A stretch of 64,000 bases of DNA, taken from Mycobacterium branderi (GTDB lineage Bacteria > Actinomycetota > Actinomycetes > Mycobacteriales > Mycobacteriaceae). Location: positions 310,001 through 374,000 of the forward strand of contig NZ_AP022607.1 in NCBI RefSeq assembly GCF_010728725.1, read 5' to 3'. A model generated the notes under the pieces. The model made no database searches. It was not told where the DNA came from and was given only the letters and a program-made list of their open reading frames with translations. The stretch's first letter is position 1, and every line of letters starts with the position of its first letter. A program made the translations under genes and the position numbers. Below are positions 17,120-26,436 of the stretch, piece by piece.

Positions 17120-17236
17120 GCGACAAAGTCTAGAGGCGCTACGCACGGTTATGGCCGGAGTTTTCGCGCCGCCCGGGGTGCCGTTGCAGCCAGGGCGACC
17201 CCTCGACGTTGCACGGCATGCGCAGGCCAGAAGGCA

Positions 17237-17569
17237 TCACCAGTGGCCCACCGATCGGGGCGAGTAGCCGTCGAGGTAGCTGCCGGTGTCGTCGGTGCAC
17301 ACGATGACAGTGGCGCCGGGCGCGTTGATCGTAGTGATCAGATCAGTACCCACCGGCGCCGCCGTTGCCGAGATCGGTTGGCAGTCAGCGCGATTGAACA
17401 GCTTCAGCAACCGCTGTCGGGCGGGTCCCGCGCCGCCATAGCCGTCTGGGGCTCGTCGGGTGCCGACTGGCCGATCCGCGGTGCGAGACCGTTCGCGCCG
17501 GCCCGAACCGCCCATGGGCCACTTGCCGGCGAACAACTTGGCAACAGCGAGCAGCGCCAGCCGGGCCAT
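17237..17569 (-). CDS. Possible small gene upstream of the ESX-type protein
   Basis: A 110-residue minus-strand frame from ATG 17569 lies 117 bases upstream of the ESX-type gene and in the same direction. The last 45 residues (ADCQPISATAAPVGTDLITTINAPGATVIV…) look like real protein with alternating strands; the first half is low-complexity and basic. It may be a helper gene of the 15917–17119 protein, or not a gene at all. Confidence 0.3.
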   Translation of the reverse strand: MARLALLAVAKLFAGKWPMGGSGRRERSRTADRPVGTRRAPDGYGGAGPARQRLLKLFNRADCQPISATAAPVGTDLITTINAPGATVIVCTDDTGSYLDGYSPRSVGHW

Positions 17570-17674
17570 CTCTCGTCGGTCGGCCCCGCAGGTGGGTCGG
17601 CGAAATTGGTGCCGTTTGGAGGCCACCGGCAACCTTACGATCAAATCCTCAGCGAACAGCAGAAGGTGGCAGTG

Positions 17675-18412
17675 GTGAAGCTCATCGGGCGGGTAGCGGC
17701 CGTGACGGCGGCCGCGCTGGTGGCCGTGGGCTGTACTCGCGTCGTGGACGGCGCCGTCAAGCCGGCACCCGGTCTGCCGCCGCGCCCGCTCACCGGTGAG
17801 ACCGTCAAAAAAATCCTCCTCGATGAGGCACAGCTTTCAAAGTACTTCGGCCAGTCCTTCCGCGAGGACCCCAATTCTCCGCCGCGTTTCGGGGATTCCG
17901 ATGAGCTATTCGCCGGGTTCTCGTCGGACGATGTCTCGCCGCACGAGTGCGTCGGGGTCGTGGTCGAAGCGGAAGAAAGCGCGTACCGATCCGGTCCTGT
18001 CAAGCAGGTCGCCGTTGAGCAGTGGTGGAACGCCACCGATTATTCGCAAGACCCCGCGGTGATCAGCGTGGACGAAAGCGTCGTCGCGCTGCGTGCGCCG
18101 GCCGACGCCGACAGCCTCTTCGCGCAGTTCTCGCAGCAGTGGCAGCGCTGTGACGGGACGACGGTGACGGAGGACGACCCAGAGGGCAAGCTGTTCTCGA
18201 CGCATCAGATCAGCGAGGTGAGGGTCGCCAATTCCGTGCTCTCGGCCACCATGCATACCCGCGTCACAACGCCGCTTCGCCACGCGCGCGCCATCGGTGT
18301 CCGGGTGAATTGCCTGGTCGAGGTCGACGTCACCTTCTTCTCCGATCAGCCTTCCTCCGCCGGCATCGACCTCGCCCGGCAGATGATAGACCGGGTCAGC
18401 GATCTGAGCTGA
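17675..18412 (+). CDS. PknH-type sensor-domain lipoprotein
   Basis: From GTG 17675 (GAAGG eight bases upstream) the precursor has 245 residues, with basic N-region, hydrophobic core and a lipobox ending AVGC at Cys 20. The mature protein has the PknH-like extracellular sensor fold. RPLTGETVKKILLDEAQLSKYFGQSF is followed by a PHECVGVV cysteine motif, a WWNATDY segment, then QQWQRCDGTTV, and a final ARAIGVRVNCLVEVDVTFF strand. The sensor family occurs both as kinase ectodomains and as free lipoproteins; ligand unknown. Its closest relative here is 50293–51048 (same DxxQLxKxF, WWNAxxY and VNCLVxVEVTFF). Confidence 0.85.
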   Translation: MKLIGRVAAVTAAALVAVGCTRVVDGAVKPAPGLPPRPLTGETVKKILLDEAQLSKYFGQSFREDPNSPPRFGDSDELFAGFSSDDVSPHECVGVVVEAEESAYRSGPVKQVAVEQWWNATDYSQDPAVISVDESVVALRAPADADSLFAQFSQQWQRCDGTTVTEDDPEGKLFSTHQISEVRVANSVLSATMHTRVTTPLRHARAIGVRVNCLVEVDVTFFSDQPSSAGIDLARQMIDRVSDLS

Positions 18413-18454
18413 GGCGAAAAGCCCTCCCCGCCAGCCAATCCCGGCTGGACGCCG

Positions 18455-19060
18455 CTACAAGAACCCGGCGAGTTTATAGAGGACCAGTGATCCGGCCACC
18501 GCGACATTAAGGCTATGGCCGCTGCCGATCATCGGTATCTCCACCGCGACGTCGAGTGCCTCCAACGCCTCGGGCGGTATCCCGCTGCCTTCGTTGCCGA
18601 GCACCACCACGGTACGGGCGCGCGCGGCGGGCAGGTCGCCCAACCGGATAGACTCGTCGGTGAGTTCGACACCCACGATCTGTGTGCCATTGGCGCGCTG
18701 TCGCACTAGCCACCGCGACACACCACCGTAAATCCAGTGCACACAAGAGCTTTGGCGCAACGTATTTCCCTTTCGCAGCGCCTCGGGCGCCCAGGGAAGG
18801 TGTGGCACAGCCATGCATGCCCCGACCGCATCGCACGTGCGCAGCAGCGTGCCCAGGTTGACGCCGTGCCGGGGCCACAGCGGCGCCACGATCAAATGGT
18901 TCCAGCACCGGTGCCGGCGGGGTCTTCGCTGACGGTGGATCTCCGAGCGGGTCCGTATGCGGGGCGCGCCCGGCGAACCGCCGGGCCCGCGCGTCAAAGC
19001 CGGGCGGGAACGCCTTTCCCGCAGCGCTGTGGTGATGTCACGCCAACCATCGTCGCACAA
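18455..19060 (-). CDS. TrmH/SpoU-family RNA 2′-O-methyltransferase
   Basis: The 201-residue enzyme has the three knot-domain motifs of the SPOUT class. Motif 1 is NLGTLLRTCDAVGA, motif 2 VVLGNEGSGIPPEAL and motif 3 IPMIGSGHSLNVAVAGSLVLYKL. Members transfer a methyl group from S-adenosylmethionine to the 2′ hydroxyl of a ribose in tRNA or rRNA; which RNA is not evident. The N-terminal 55 residues are basic and of uncertain value; the conserved part begins at HLIVAPLWPRHGVN. Cytoplasmic. It is one of few housekeeping-like enzymes in the window. Confidence 0.9.
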   Translation of the reverse strand: MCDDGWRDITTALRERRSRPALTRGPGGSPGAPRIRTRSEIHRQRRPRRHRCWNHLIVAPLWPRHGVNLGTLLRTCDAVGACMAVPHLPWAPEALRKGNTLRQSSCVHWIYGGVSRWLVRQRANGTQIVGVELTDESIRLGDLPAARARTVVVLGNEGSGIPPEALEALDVAVEIPMIGSGHSLNVAVAGSLVLYKLAGFL

Positions 19061-19150
19061 TCACCCGACAATCATCGAGGCGGTGGGGCGCAGCGCCGTT
19101 AGGCTTGCTCTCACAGTGTGTCCGCCTTCAGGGCCGGCGAGCAGGAGGAT

Positions 19151-19633
19151 ATGCCTTGGGTGTCCGATAAGCCCGAAGCGCGCGAGGTACGTTCAGCGCA
19201 TCTGCGGGCAACGTCAGCGCTGAGCAGACTCATCACCATTGCTGCACCGGTAGCCGTACTGATGAGCGTGGCGGCTCCATGCGCGATGTTCACCGACCCG
19301 CTCGGTTGGCGCCCCACCGACCCACCGGGCGCGCTCGCGCAAGCAAACTGCCAAAAGGCTGTCCGCGACGATCTCGTTGCTCCCACCACGGCGCGGTTTA
19401 GCGCGTTGCGCGCGAGTAAAGATCCATTGGCCGAGGATGACCGCATGTGGCTGAGATCCGATGCGCGCCGGGTGCGCTCAGTCTGGGCTGTCTATGGCGA
19501 TGCCGAATCACAAACCAGGTCGGACGCCACAGCGCATGCGGAATTCGCGTGCCGTGCAGTATTTGTCGATGACAACAGCGAGCGAACCCTGGTGCACTAC
19601 CGTCGCGCCGACGCGATGGGATGGCTGCGGTAG
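19151..19633 (+). CDS. Hypothetical membrane-anchored protein
   Basis: The product has about 160 residues from ATG 19151; AGGAGG at 19143–19148 is very close, so GTG 19160 may be used instead. A basic N-terminus is followed by one hydrophobic segment (LSRLITIAAPVAVLMSVAAPC), then a domain with CQKAVRDDLVAPTTARF and VWAVYGDAESQTRSDATAHAEFACRAVFVDD. The CQxxVRDxLxxPxTARF opening is seen in small secreted proteins of unknown function. It overlaps the convergent gene 19597–20142 by 37 bases at the 3′ end. Confidence 0.65.
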   Translation: MPWVSDKPEAREVRSAHLRATSALSRLITIAAPVAVLMSVAAPCAMFTDPLGWRPTDPPGALAQANCQKAVRDDLVAPTTARFSALRASKDPLAEDDRMWLRSDARRVRSVWAVYGDAESQTRSDATAHAEFACRAVFVDDNSERTLVHYRRADAMGWLR

Positions 19634-20142
19634 CACGAGTGAGGCCGGCCGAACTCGAGGATGTTTTCGTCGAGACCGTTGGCGATCGTGACCCGCTCGG
19701 GGCCGAAGCCGAAACTGACCGCCAGGGTGCCGTTACCGAAATCGCCGGCGCGGCCATCCCATTCGAGTAGGTCGATACTCACCAGTCGGCGGCCGTTGAA
19801 TGCGGCGAGCCTCGGGTCTGCGTCGTTTCGCCATTCGAGGCGAGCGGACCCAGTGGTGTCATCAGCGTCCGACCACTCGATGCGCGCAGTGGGGATGATG
19901 ATGTTCCAGGTGATGGATAACTGATCGAACTCCTGGTGGCAGATCTCGATTTGCTCGCCGCCGAAGTTCAGCACTACCGGGCAATCGGCCAGCCACGCGG
20001 CGTAGCGGTGGTCCCACACCAGCCAGCCGTCGGTGAGCCGGCGGCCGATGAGTGACGCAAGCCGCCCGCCGTGGGCGGCGATCACCGCGCTGCGGTCGCT
20101 GAGCCACTGCGGTTGGTAGCCCGGAATGCCGAAATACGCCAT
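19597..20142 (-). CDS. Hypothetical immunity-type protein
   Basis: The 181-residue cytoplasmic protein has no signal peptide. It opens with IPGYQPQWLSDRSAVIAAHGGRLASLIGRRL, followed by a WLVWDH strand and beta-rich sequence (VVLNFGGEQIEICHQEFDQLSITWN). The C-terminal LEWDGRAGDFGNGTLAVSFGFG also looks beta-rich. This size and pattern are typical of Imm-type proteins but I cannot name the family. It overlaps the upstream convergent gene by 37 bases. Confidence 0.6.
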   Translation of the reverse strand: MAYFGIPGYQPQWLSDRSAVIAAHGGRLASLIGRRLTDGWLVWDHRYAAWLADCPVVLNFGGEQIEICHQEFDQLSITWNIIIPTARIEWSDADDTTGSARLEWRNDADPRLAAFNGRRLVSIDLLEWDGRAGDFGNGTLAVSFGFGPERVTIANGLDENILEFGRPHSCYRSHPIASARR

Positions 20143-20384
20143 GCCCGATTATCGACCCCGTCCACTCGGATCAAAGCCCTACGAACACCCTGAATCCTTC
20201 GGTTAGACACCATATCGCCGTGACCAAGGAGGGCAGTCCGCATACCGAGCCAGTGAGTGCCGCGCCAATCGTCGGACACCTGCAACGCAGAACAGGCAAT
20301 CATCTTCGGCACCACTATCGTGACGACCACAATGACCCGACCTGCTGAGCGCCACCACCGCGCCCTTGTCTGCGAGTTCTCCGC

Positions 20385-21833
20385 GTGACCTTCAACCAAC
20401 CAGATCCGCCGACTCCGCGCCGACGTCGACGATGGCCAATCGTGCTGGCGGCACTGGCCGTGACCACCATCGTGGTCGTCGCGGCCACGCTCGTGATCCT
20501 GTGGCGAAAACACGCTGAGGAGTTCAGCGCCCGGCTGACCTGGCGACCGCCGGCGCAGGCATTTCTCCCGTCGATGCGCGTGCAGCCCGGCCCAGGCTGG
20601 CGCACCACCGCCACCGATCTCGGCTTGCCGGCTTTGACACCCGGTGATGCCAGACCGAGCAGAATTGCCACCGACGAAGACGCGTTCGAATCGTGGCCGT
20701 TCGTCGGAAACCTTGGCGACGATGCATATTTCAGAGCCAGCAGCGCCGGCGGACCCGGGCGGGAATGGTGGCTGGCCGGGATCAATGTCCGCGACGGCCA
20801 CCGCTTGTTTCCCGCGGTGCCGTTACCGGTGTCCCCCGGAAAACCCGCACCTCGCTGTTACCTCAACGGGCCCGATGCCGTGCTGTGCCTTACGCGCGAT
20901 ATCGACAACGTCACCGCCTGGGTGATCGACGCTCAGACCGGCCGGGTATCCTACACCGGCCCGACCGATCTCCGCACATACTCGGGGAAACTCGCTGTTC
21001 ATCAGATCGGGATCTACGCCGTCGCCATGACGCAGTTTCAAGGCGTTTACGGTATCGGGCCCAAGGCTGAAACCACATGGTTCATACCCGGTGATGGAGA
21101 TGTCGACCAGCTTTATGCGCCTCCCCACGACACCGAAACTTTGACGCTGGCCAGCCAGACCACGCCAGGCCGCGGATCCGATGGGCGCGTAGTGTTTTAA
21201 CTCACCGACGGCAAGGTCGTCAAACCGGATCTGGCCGATAACGCCGAACAGCAGACCACCGTCTTGTATCCGGGCGGATTCGCCGCGGAAATCCGTATCG
21301 GCCAAGACCTTCCGCGCGTTCAGTTCTTCGACGACACCGGCAAGCGGATGAGCCGGAAAAGCATTGAAGGCAGCCTCAACACGGCGGCACTGGACCTGCC
21401 GCTCGTCGAGGCACTTCGCAACACTTGGGCGGTGTACACCCCTGACGGGGGCAAGCTTCTGGAAGTGGCCGACGGGCGGCCCGTGGAAACGCGACTGATC
21501 GGCACCACGCTCTACGTTGGAGCGCCCGCAAACGAAGACGGCCCAGCATGGCATCAATACAACCTACGAACTGGTGTCGAGGGAAAGGGGTGTGACTACC
21601 ATCTGGATTCCGCCTCCTACATCGGCACCGACGGAAGCGCGGCAGTGGCGGAGTACGGCAACCCCAATGTCGGCGGCGTGACCGAAGCATTCGATCTCGC
21701 TACCTGCGACACCCTGTGGACGGTCAGATCGCCGATCGGATCTCTTCACCAGTTGTGGCGGATAAACACCACACTCGTGCAGTTGTCCGACGACGGAACA
21801 GAACTCGTCTCCCTGGTCGCGCCGACCCGCTGA
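20385..21833 (+). pseudogene. Membrane-anchored propeller-like protein gene broken by an in-frame stop
   Basis: The frame from GTG 20385 reads 271 residues to TAA 21198–21200, and the same frame then stays open to TGA 21833 with homologous-looking sequence (LTDGKVVKPDLADN…). Together they would make about 482 residues: a basic cytoplasmic head (TPRRRRRW), one membrane helix (IVLAALAVTTIVVVAATLVIL), then repeated strand-turn blocks (VTAWVIDAQTGRVSY, VTEAFDLATCDTLWTV) typical of PQQ/BamB-like propellers. The stop breaks the propeller in mid-domain. Either it is a nonsense pseudogene or an assembly error; read-through cannot be excluded. Confidence 0.75.
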
Positions 21834-22044
21834 ATCTATCCAAAGCCGCCGTCATCCAAGCCCGCAGCTTGCAGTCGAGACCTCCTGTGGCAGAAGGTAA
21901 TCCGTCCCGATCGTCGGCTTCACGTCGCGACCAGACGTCGGTCGATCACCTACAACGGTTCTCGGCCCGAGGCCCGAGAGCGGCTACCAACCCGGTCTTT
22001 AGGAGGCGACCTCTCGCAACGGCGCGCCGCAGCGCACCCGCTCG

Positions 22045-23073
22045 CTACGACCCGGAGATCCGTTTGGCGATTTCGTTGGTCACGTCGGGGGCCTGGCTGC
22101 TGCCGCTGGCCGAGCACAGCCGCACGTCGATAACCACGTTGCTCTTGGCGGTGAGCGCGCGCTGGCAGCCCCACGTGCCGGTCCCCGAGACCTGCACGGA
22201 CGTTGACACGGTGAGCACACCGGCACTGCTTGACGGATTCACCACGTGCCAGTCCTGATTGGGCCCGTGTCCCAGTGTCGCGTTCACGGTCTTGTAGGCG
22301 CAGCCCGACCACTTGCGCGACTGGGTATCGACAAATGCTTTGGCCTGCCCGGCGTTGCCGAACGACACCACCGCCTGGGCCACGTCGTTTTGGAACTGCT
22401 CACCGGCCTGGTGCAACTGCTGGAGCCTCATGGCGCCAAAGCCGGAGCCGGCGTAGACCGGCTGCTCGACCGGCGCCACTGTGCCCAGGCAATCCGCCGG
22501 CGTGGCGGTGCCCGTCGGGAAGTCCGACGTGTCTTTGATGACCTTGAGGCCATCGGTGACCAGTAGCGAGTCGAGGGCTTCGGGGTCCAGTAGCAGCCCG
22601 GGAAGTGCATCAGCGGACACGTTGGCCCCGGCGCCGGGCGTGGTCGTCGAGGGTGCGGCGCTGCCCGAGCTCGGCGCCGTCGAAGTCGGCTTCGGCGCTG
22701 AGCTCGACGCCGGCGCCACCGAGCTGCTCGACGCCGTCGTGGACGACTCGGATTTATGGACGCGGCCGGCAACAAACCAAACCCCGGTTCCGACCAGGGC
22801 AGCGACCACCACGACGACCGCCCCGATCAGCCACCACCGGCCGCTACTCCGCCCGCCGGGCGGCGGGCCGGTCGGCGGCGTCCACGACGGCGCCCAGGGC
22901 TGCCAGCCCGGCGGAGGGGAGCCCTGAGGCTGCTGGCCCCCTGGGTAGCCCTGCGGGCCGGCAGGCCCACCGGCGATGATCGTGTCTTCATCAGGTCGGG
23001 TGCGGCGGGGTCCAGGCTCCCCGCCGGGCCCGAAACCCCCGGCAGGCGGATATCCGGACGGAGGAACGCTCAT
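22045..23073 (-). CDS. Single-pass membrane protein with PknH-type sensor domain
   Basis: From ATG 23073 the product has 342 residues. The cytoplasmic tail is Pro/Gly-rich and contains a TRPDEDTIIAGG motif. A transmembrane helix follows (WWLIGAVVVVVAALVGTGVWFVAG), then a Ser/Thr/Pro linker. The sensor domain has DALPGLLLDPEALDSLLV, a PADCLGTVAP cysteine, SFGNAGQAKAFVDTQSRKWSGCAYKTV and a final CQRALTAKSNVVIDVRLC. This is the layout of a PknH-like receptor with no kinase, so it probably works with a separate kinase. The DEDT motif is discussed as a possible phospho-site. Confidence 0.85.
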   Translation of the reverse strand: MSVPPSGYPPAGGFGPGGEPGPRRTRPDEDTIIAGGPAGPQGYPGGQQPQGSPPPGWQPWAPSWTPPTGPPPGGRSSGRWWLIGAVVVVVAALVGTGVWFVAGRVHKSESSTTASSSSVAPASSSAPKPTSTAPSSGSAAPSTTTPGAGANVSADALPGLLLDPEALDSLLVTDGLKVIKDTSDFPTGTATPADCLGTVAPVEQPVYAGSGFGAMRLQQLHQAGEQFQNDVAQAVVSFGNAGQAKAFVDTQSRKWSGCAYKTVNATLGHGPNQDWHVVNPSSSAGVLTVSTSVQVSGTGTWGCQRALTAKSNVVIDVRLCSASGSSQAPDVTNEIAKRISGS

Positions 23074-23590
23074 TGACGTCGGGCCTTTCTCGTCGGATGA
23101 AACCATCACGCGGTCTCAGGATGGCAGGCGATTGGCCACATCGTCGCACAGGCGCCGGGTGCGCCGACGCGGATGTGCGAATGAGGGGCCCGGGGCGTTG
23201 GCGGTCGCGGCCATCTGGCCCCACGACAGTCCTGACCTCTGCGCCGCCCCGGGCGGTTTCGTGCGCTGACGCGGGCCGCGACGCTGTAACCGGCGTGTGC
23301 GCAAGTGTGCGATCGACAGCCGGGCGTTGACGAGGATCACGGGAAATGCGGATGCGAGCACGGTCAGCCTCCCAGTGCCCAGCATTGCGTGGGGCCGGGA
23401 ATTTAACGCGTGCGCTGCCGCGCAATGGCCTGCGCGGCACCGCAATTCGCAGACAAGTCCCGGGAAGCCGCCCGTCGTCCAGTTTCCGGCGGCTGCGGCT
23501 CGTGGGCCGGCAGACCGGGATCGTGCAGTAGGTTAGGGCTGCGGCGGCTTTTGATAACCGCGGGGTGCTCAGCGGTTCGAAGGGATCAGC
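23074..23590. other. Long intergenic region without a supported gene
   Basis: This 517-base stretch separates the divergent genes 22045–23073 (-) and 23591–24037 (+) and should contain their promoters. Open frames on both strands are arginine-rich and low-complexity, with no family signal. I see no RNA hairpin or repeat worth naming. Confidence 0.5.
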
Positions 23591-24037
23591 GTGGCGACAG
23601 TCATCGTGCGGGCGGTCGATTACGACCAAAGCGGTTTCGGTGAAGCACACGCGGTACCCGAGCTGCAGCAACAACTTCCGCTCGCCGCGAAGCTGATGCG
23701 TCGCTTGGCCGGTCCGGACCGCGACGATTACTTTTTGGCGGTGCTCGAGCATGCGATCAAATACCATCCTTCAGCGCAGTTCGACTGGACCCGGCCGCAG
23801 TCCGAATTCATTGCCACCGATGCCGATGGCCAGTTCCTGTGGGTGTACGCGGTCATCATCGCCAGCCTCAGGGCAGGGACGCAGATCCACGCCGGCATGA
23901 AAAGCTTTCCGGTGCGGATGGCCTACGTGATCGACCAAACCGTGGGGCGAGACGCTCAGCTCGAGTTCAGCAAGTGCGATTCCATCGGGTGGGCCACCAT
24001 CGACGACGTCGACGAGCCGCCTGCTGGACCGCACTAG
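23591..24037 (+). CDS. Hypothetical soluble protein
   Basis: The 148-residue protein starts at GTG 23591. It reads helix-rich (EAHAVPELQQQLPLAAKLMRRL, DDYFLAVLEHAIKYHP), then has beta strands (IATDADGQFLWVYAVIIASLRAGTQIHAGMKSFPVRMAYVIDQTVG), and ends in a DVDEPP tail. No signal peptide and no recognised family. Its stop overlaps the end of the convergent DUF4349 gene by 4 bases. Confidence 0.6.
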   Translation: MATVIVRAVDYDQSGFGEAHAVPELQQQLPLAAKLMRRLAGPDRDDYFLAVLEHAIKYHPSAQFDWTRPQSEFIATDADGQFLWVYAVIIASLRAGTQIHAGMKSFPVRMAYVIDQTVGRDAQLEFSKCDSIGWATIDDVDEPPAGPH

Positions 24038-24894
24038 CTTTCGAGTTCGTCTGGCCAGGCCGGCTCGGCGGTCTGCACGCCGACGGAAGCCTGGGACCGC
24101 CGGCGGGCCCTGCGGCGCAGGAGAACCACGGCCGCTGCGATGATCAGCAGTACCGGCAGCCAGGGCAGCAGGAAGCCGGCGAGTGTGACCAGACCGTGGC
24201 TGAACGACACCAGTGCGTGCCAGCCCCGCTTGACGGAGGCGACGAATCCAGGTGCCGGGGGCGCGAACTCGGACGACACACTGACCCGGATCGTCGCGTA
24301 GCTGATCTGCTCGCCGAGCTGTACGCGCTGGGCGCGCAGGCTGTCGAGGTCCGCCTGCCGCTTTGACAGCGCCTCCTCGGCCTGCAGCAGATCGCCTGTG
24401 CTGCCGGCGTTTTTCATCAGCGCGTTCAACCGGTCCACCGACGTCTGCAAAGCGGCGATCCGGGCATCGAGATCCACGCGTCCGCTGGTGACGTCTTCGT
24501 GCTTCAGGGATATCGACGTGACGGTCCCCAGGTGTTTTGCGCTCGTGACGAATTCGTCGACCTTCTGTGATGGGATGCGCAATGTCAGGTCGGCGCTGCC
24601 GGATCGGCCGGACGCCGTGCGTTCGGTGCGGTCATCGACGCGCCCGCCCATCCCGGTCGTGAGATCAGCCAGCCGGTCCGCGGCCTTGCCGACGTCGGCT
24701 GCAGTGATGCTGATGTTGCCGGTCGTCACGATATCGCGCTGTGGTTGATTCGACGGGCTTGATGGCGCCGCCGGCGCGGGGTCGCCGGCACCCGACACCG
24801 GCCGGTTCCCGGCGCAACCACAGAGCACGGCGATGAGCACTGTCGCCAGGCCGATCAACAGCGCCAGGTGCGCCGGCTTGCGGTTGGTGACCAT
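24034..24894 (-). CDS. DUF4349 lipoprotein
   Basis: The 286-residue protein has a signal peptide and lipobox LCGC (Cys 27), then a disordered Pro/Ser linker. The DUF4349 domain follows: a RDIVTTGNISITAADVGKAADRLADLT opening, GGRVDDRTE, LTLRIPSQKVDEFVTSAKHLG and a coiled-coil stretch (SVDRLNALMKNAGSTGDLLQAEEALSKRQADLDSLRAQRVQL). A transmembrane helix (FLLPWLPVLLIIAAAVVLL) and a basic C-tail end the protein. It would be tethered by a lipid at one end and a helix at the other, outside the membrane. Function of the family is unknown. It overlaps the convergent neighbour by 4 bases. Confidence 0.85.
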   Translation of the reverse strand: MVTNRKPAHLALLIGLATVLIAVLCGCAGNRPVSGAGDPAPAAPSSPSNQPQRDIVTTGNISITAADVGKAADRLADLTTGMGGRVDDRTERTASGRSGSADLTLRIPSQKVDEFVTSAKHLGTVTSISLKHEDVTSGRVDLDARIAALQTSVDRLNALMKNAGSTGDLLQAEEALSKRQADLDSLRAQRVQLGEQISYATIRVSVSSEFAPPAPGFVASVKRGWHALVSFSHGLVTLAGFLLPWLPVLLIIAAAVVLLRRRARRRSQASVGVQTAEPAWPDELES

Positions 24895-25115
24895 GACGAC
24901 AACCCTAAAGCTGCCTCAGCGGGGTCAGACGCACCAAAATTGCGTCCAGGCGCCCGCCGCCATGCGTTCGGAAGCGCGACTAGTAGGCGTTAGCGCCCCC
25001 CGACGGGGTGGCTACGGGTCAGCGGCGAGCGCTCATCGGTTGGGGCCTATCACCACCGTTCGTCGTCCGCAGGACCGCGAATCGCGTTCTGGTTAAGCGG
25101 TTTTGATGTTCTAGT

Positions 25116-25538
25116 CTACCCGGAGTCGGGATGTAGGAGCAGGGTGATGAGCGCGACCACGCTGAACGCGATGCCGATGGTCCCCAGCCCGACCAGCGAC
25201 AGATAGCCGGAATCCATGCCCCACCACAGCATCCAGCAGCTGGCGGGGGTGGCGACGGCAAGGCCGGCCCAGAGGCGGATCTTGCTGGTTCGGCTCTCGT
25301 GCGCGGCATGGCGGGGTGGGCGCCCGGTGGTGTGTCGCCCATTGCCTGCAGTTTTCGCATCGCGGTGGTCGCGCCACGCCGCCACGATCATCCAGATGGC
25401 ACCGGCGATGAGGATGACGCCGGTGGCGGGTAGGGAATGGCTCCGCCGGAACCCGGGCGGCGCCGGGTTGTAGGCCACCAGCGCGCCGCCAATCAGCGAC
25501 ACCACACCCAGGAGGATGCGAAGGAACGGTGGAGCCAT
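25116..25538 (-). CDS. Four-helix membrane protein of unknown function
   Basis: The 140-residue protein has four hydrophobic segments: FLRILLGVVSLIGGALVAY, ATGVILIAGAIWMIVAAW, IRLWAGLAVATPASCWMLWW and GLGTIGIAFSVVALITLLL. A basic loop (DHRDAKTAGNGRHTTGRPPRH) lies after the second. This two-plus-two pattern fits a small membrane protein of unassigned family. Start ATG 25538. The 221 bases upstream to 24894 hold nothing clear. Confidence 0.6.
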   Translation of the reverse strand: MAPPFLRILLGVVSLIGGALVAYNPAPPGFRRSHSLPATGVILIAGAIWMIVAAWRDHRDAKTAGNGRHTTGRPPRHAAHESRTSKIRLWAGLAVATPASCWMLWWGMDSGYLSLVGLGTIGIAFSVVALITLLLHPDSG

Positions 25539-25655
25539 CCCGCCATTATCTGGCCGTCAGGTCAGGCAGGCGTGCGCCAGGGCGGCCACCTCTGCGTCGA
25601 ATCGCCGTTGAAATCGATGAATTGCCGCACCGAAAAGCCTGCTTAGTATTCACCT

Positions 25656-26270
25656 ATGCACAAGCTGCGTCGCGCCGTTACCGCGATGCTGGCGCTATGC
25701 GCGGGCATACTGGCCGGCCCGCCCGCCTTTGGCGATCCCGGGACAGCAGAGCTCGACGGCCTGGCGGAGGTTGCCGCCGCCACCTACGGCACCTATGCGA
25801 CCTATGGGGCCGGCGGCTGGCAATTTGTCACGCCAGACGGTGTGCGGTGCCGAATCATGACCTACATGCGCTGGTCAGGTCCGCCCGAAGCCGCGTGCTG
25901 GGGGACGCTTCCCGGCGTCGCGTCAGGCGAGAACTATGCATATGCGCTTGCCCGGGACAATGTGCCGGGTAACTTCGAGCCGGATCGCGATGGCTCGCAA
26001 GCGCTTTCGGGTTTCAAACATGTGCCGGATCTCGCCGTTATGGAGACCTACCGCAGTTACGAGCACCGAGGCGGTGACGTCGTCGACAACGTGGATCCCA
26101 ACTCCTATCACTTGCTTGGCGCTGGGTCCAAGATCTTCGAAAAAGGCCCCCACGCGAACGTCACGTGTGGCGTCAAGGCCGCGGACACCATCTGCGTCGT
26201 CGACAGCACCACCGACGACCACTGGAGCCGCGGATTTGTGCTCTCACCCGAAGGGAGCCACGCGTTTTGA
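25656..26270 (+). CDS. Secreted cysteine-containing protein, family B
   Basis: The 204-residue precursor has a signal peptide (LRRAVTAMLALCAGILAG, cleavage near AFG). The mature part shows GGWQFVTPDGVRCRIM, WGTLPG, a middle that mentions HVPDLAVMETYRSY, then GPHANVTCGVKAADTICVV and a terminal SRGFVLSPEGSHAF. It is a member of the same family as 15369–15905 and probably has two disulfides. Role unknown; extracellular. Confidence 0.75.
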   Translation: MHKLRRAVTAMLALCAGILAGPPAFGDPGTAELDGLAEVAAATYGTYATYGAGGWQFVTPDGVRCRIMTYMRWSGPPEAACWGTLPGVASGENYAYALARDNVPGNFEPDRDGSQALSGFKHVPDLAVMETYRSYEHRGGDVVDNVDPNSYHLLGAGSKIFEKGPHANVTCGVKAADTICVVDSTTDDHWSRGFVLSPEGSHAF

Positions 26271-26436
26271 CCGGATCCTTGGGCGAACGCATCGCACTTC
26301 AGTCCCGGATTAGGTCAACTCGAGTGTGGCCGGGAAGAACCCGGCGCGACACCGGGGCCGGCAGACCGGCTTTGGTTTTCAAAAAAACAGGCCGAGAGAA
26401 CAGGGTCGGCCGCGCTGTGGGCGCTTGGGGCCGCAC

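Noticed and set aside
21264..21833. Separate gene starting at TTG 21264
   Set aside because: It is in the same frame as 20385–21200 and has no signal peptide or ribosome site, so it is better read as the end of a nonsense-broken gene.
23110..23590. Open frames in the 517-base intergenic region
   Set aside because: All are arginine-rich shadow frames on both strands; none has a ribosome site and a recognisable domain.
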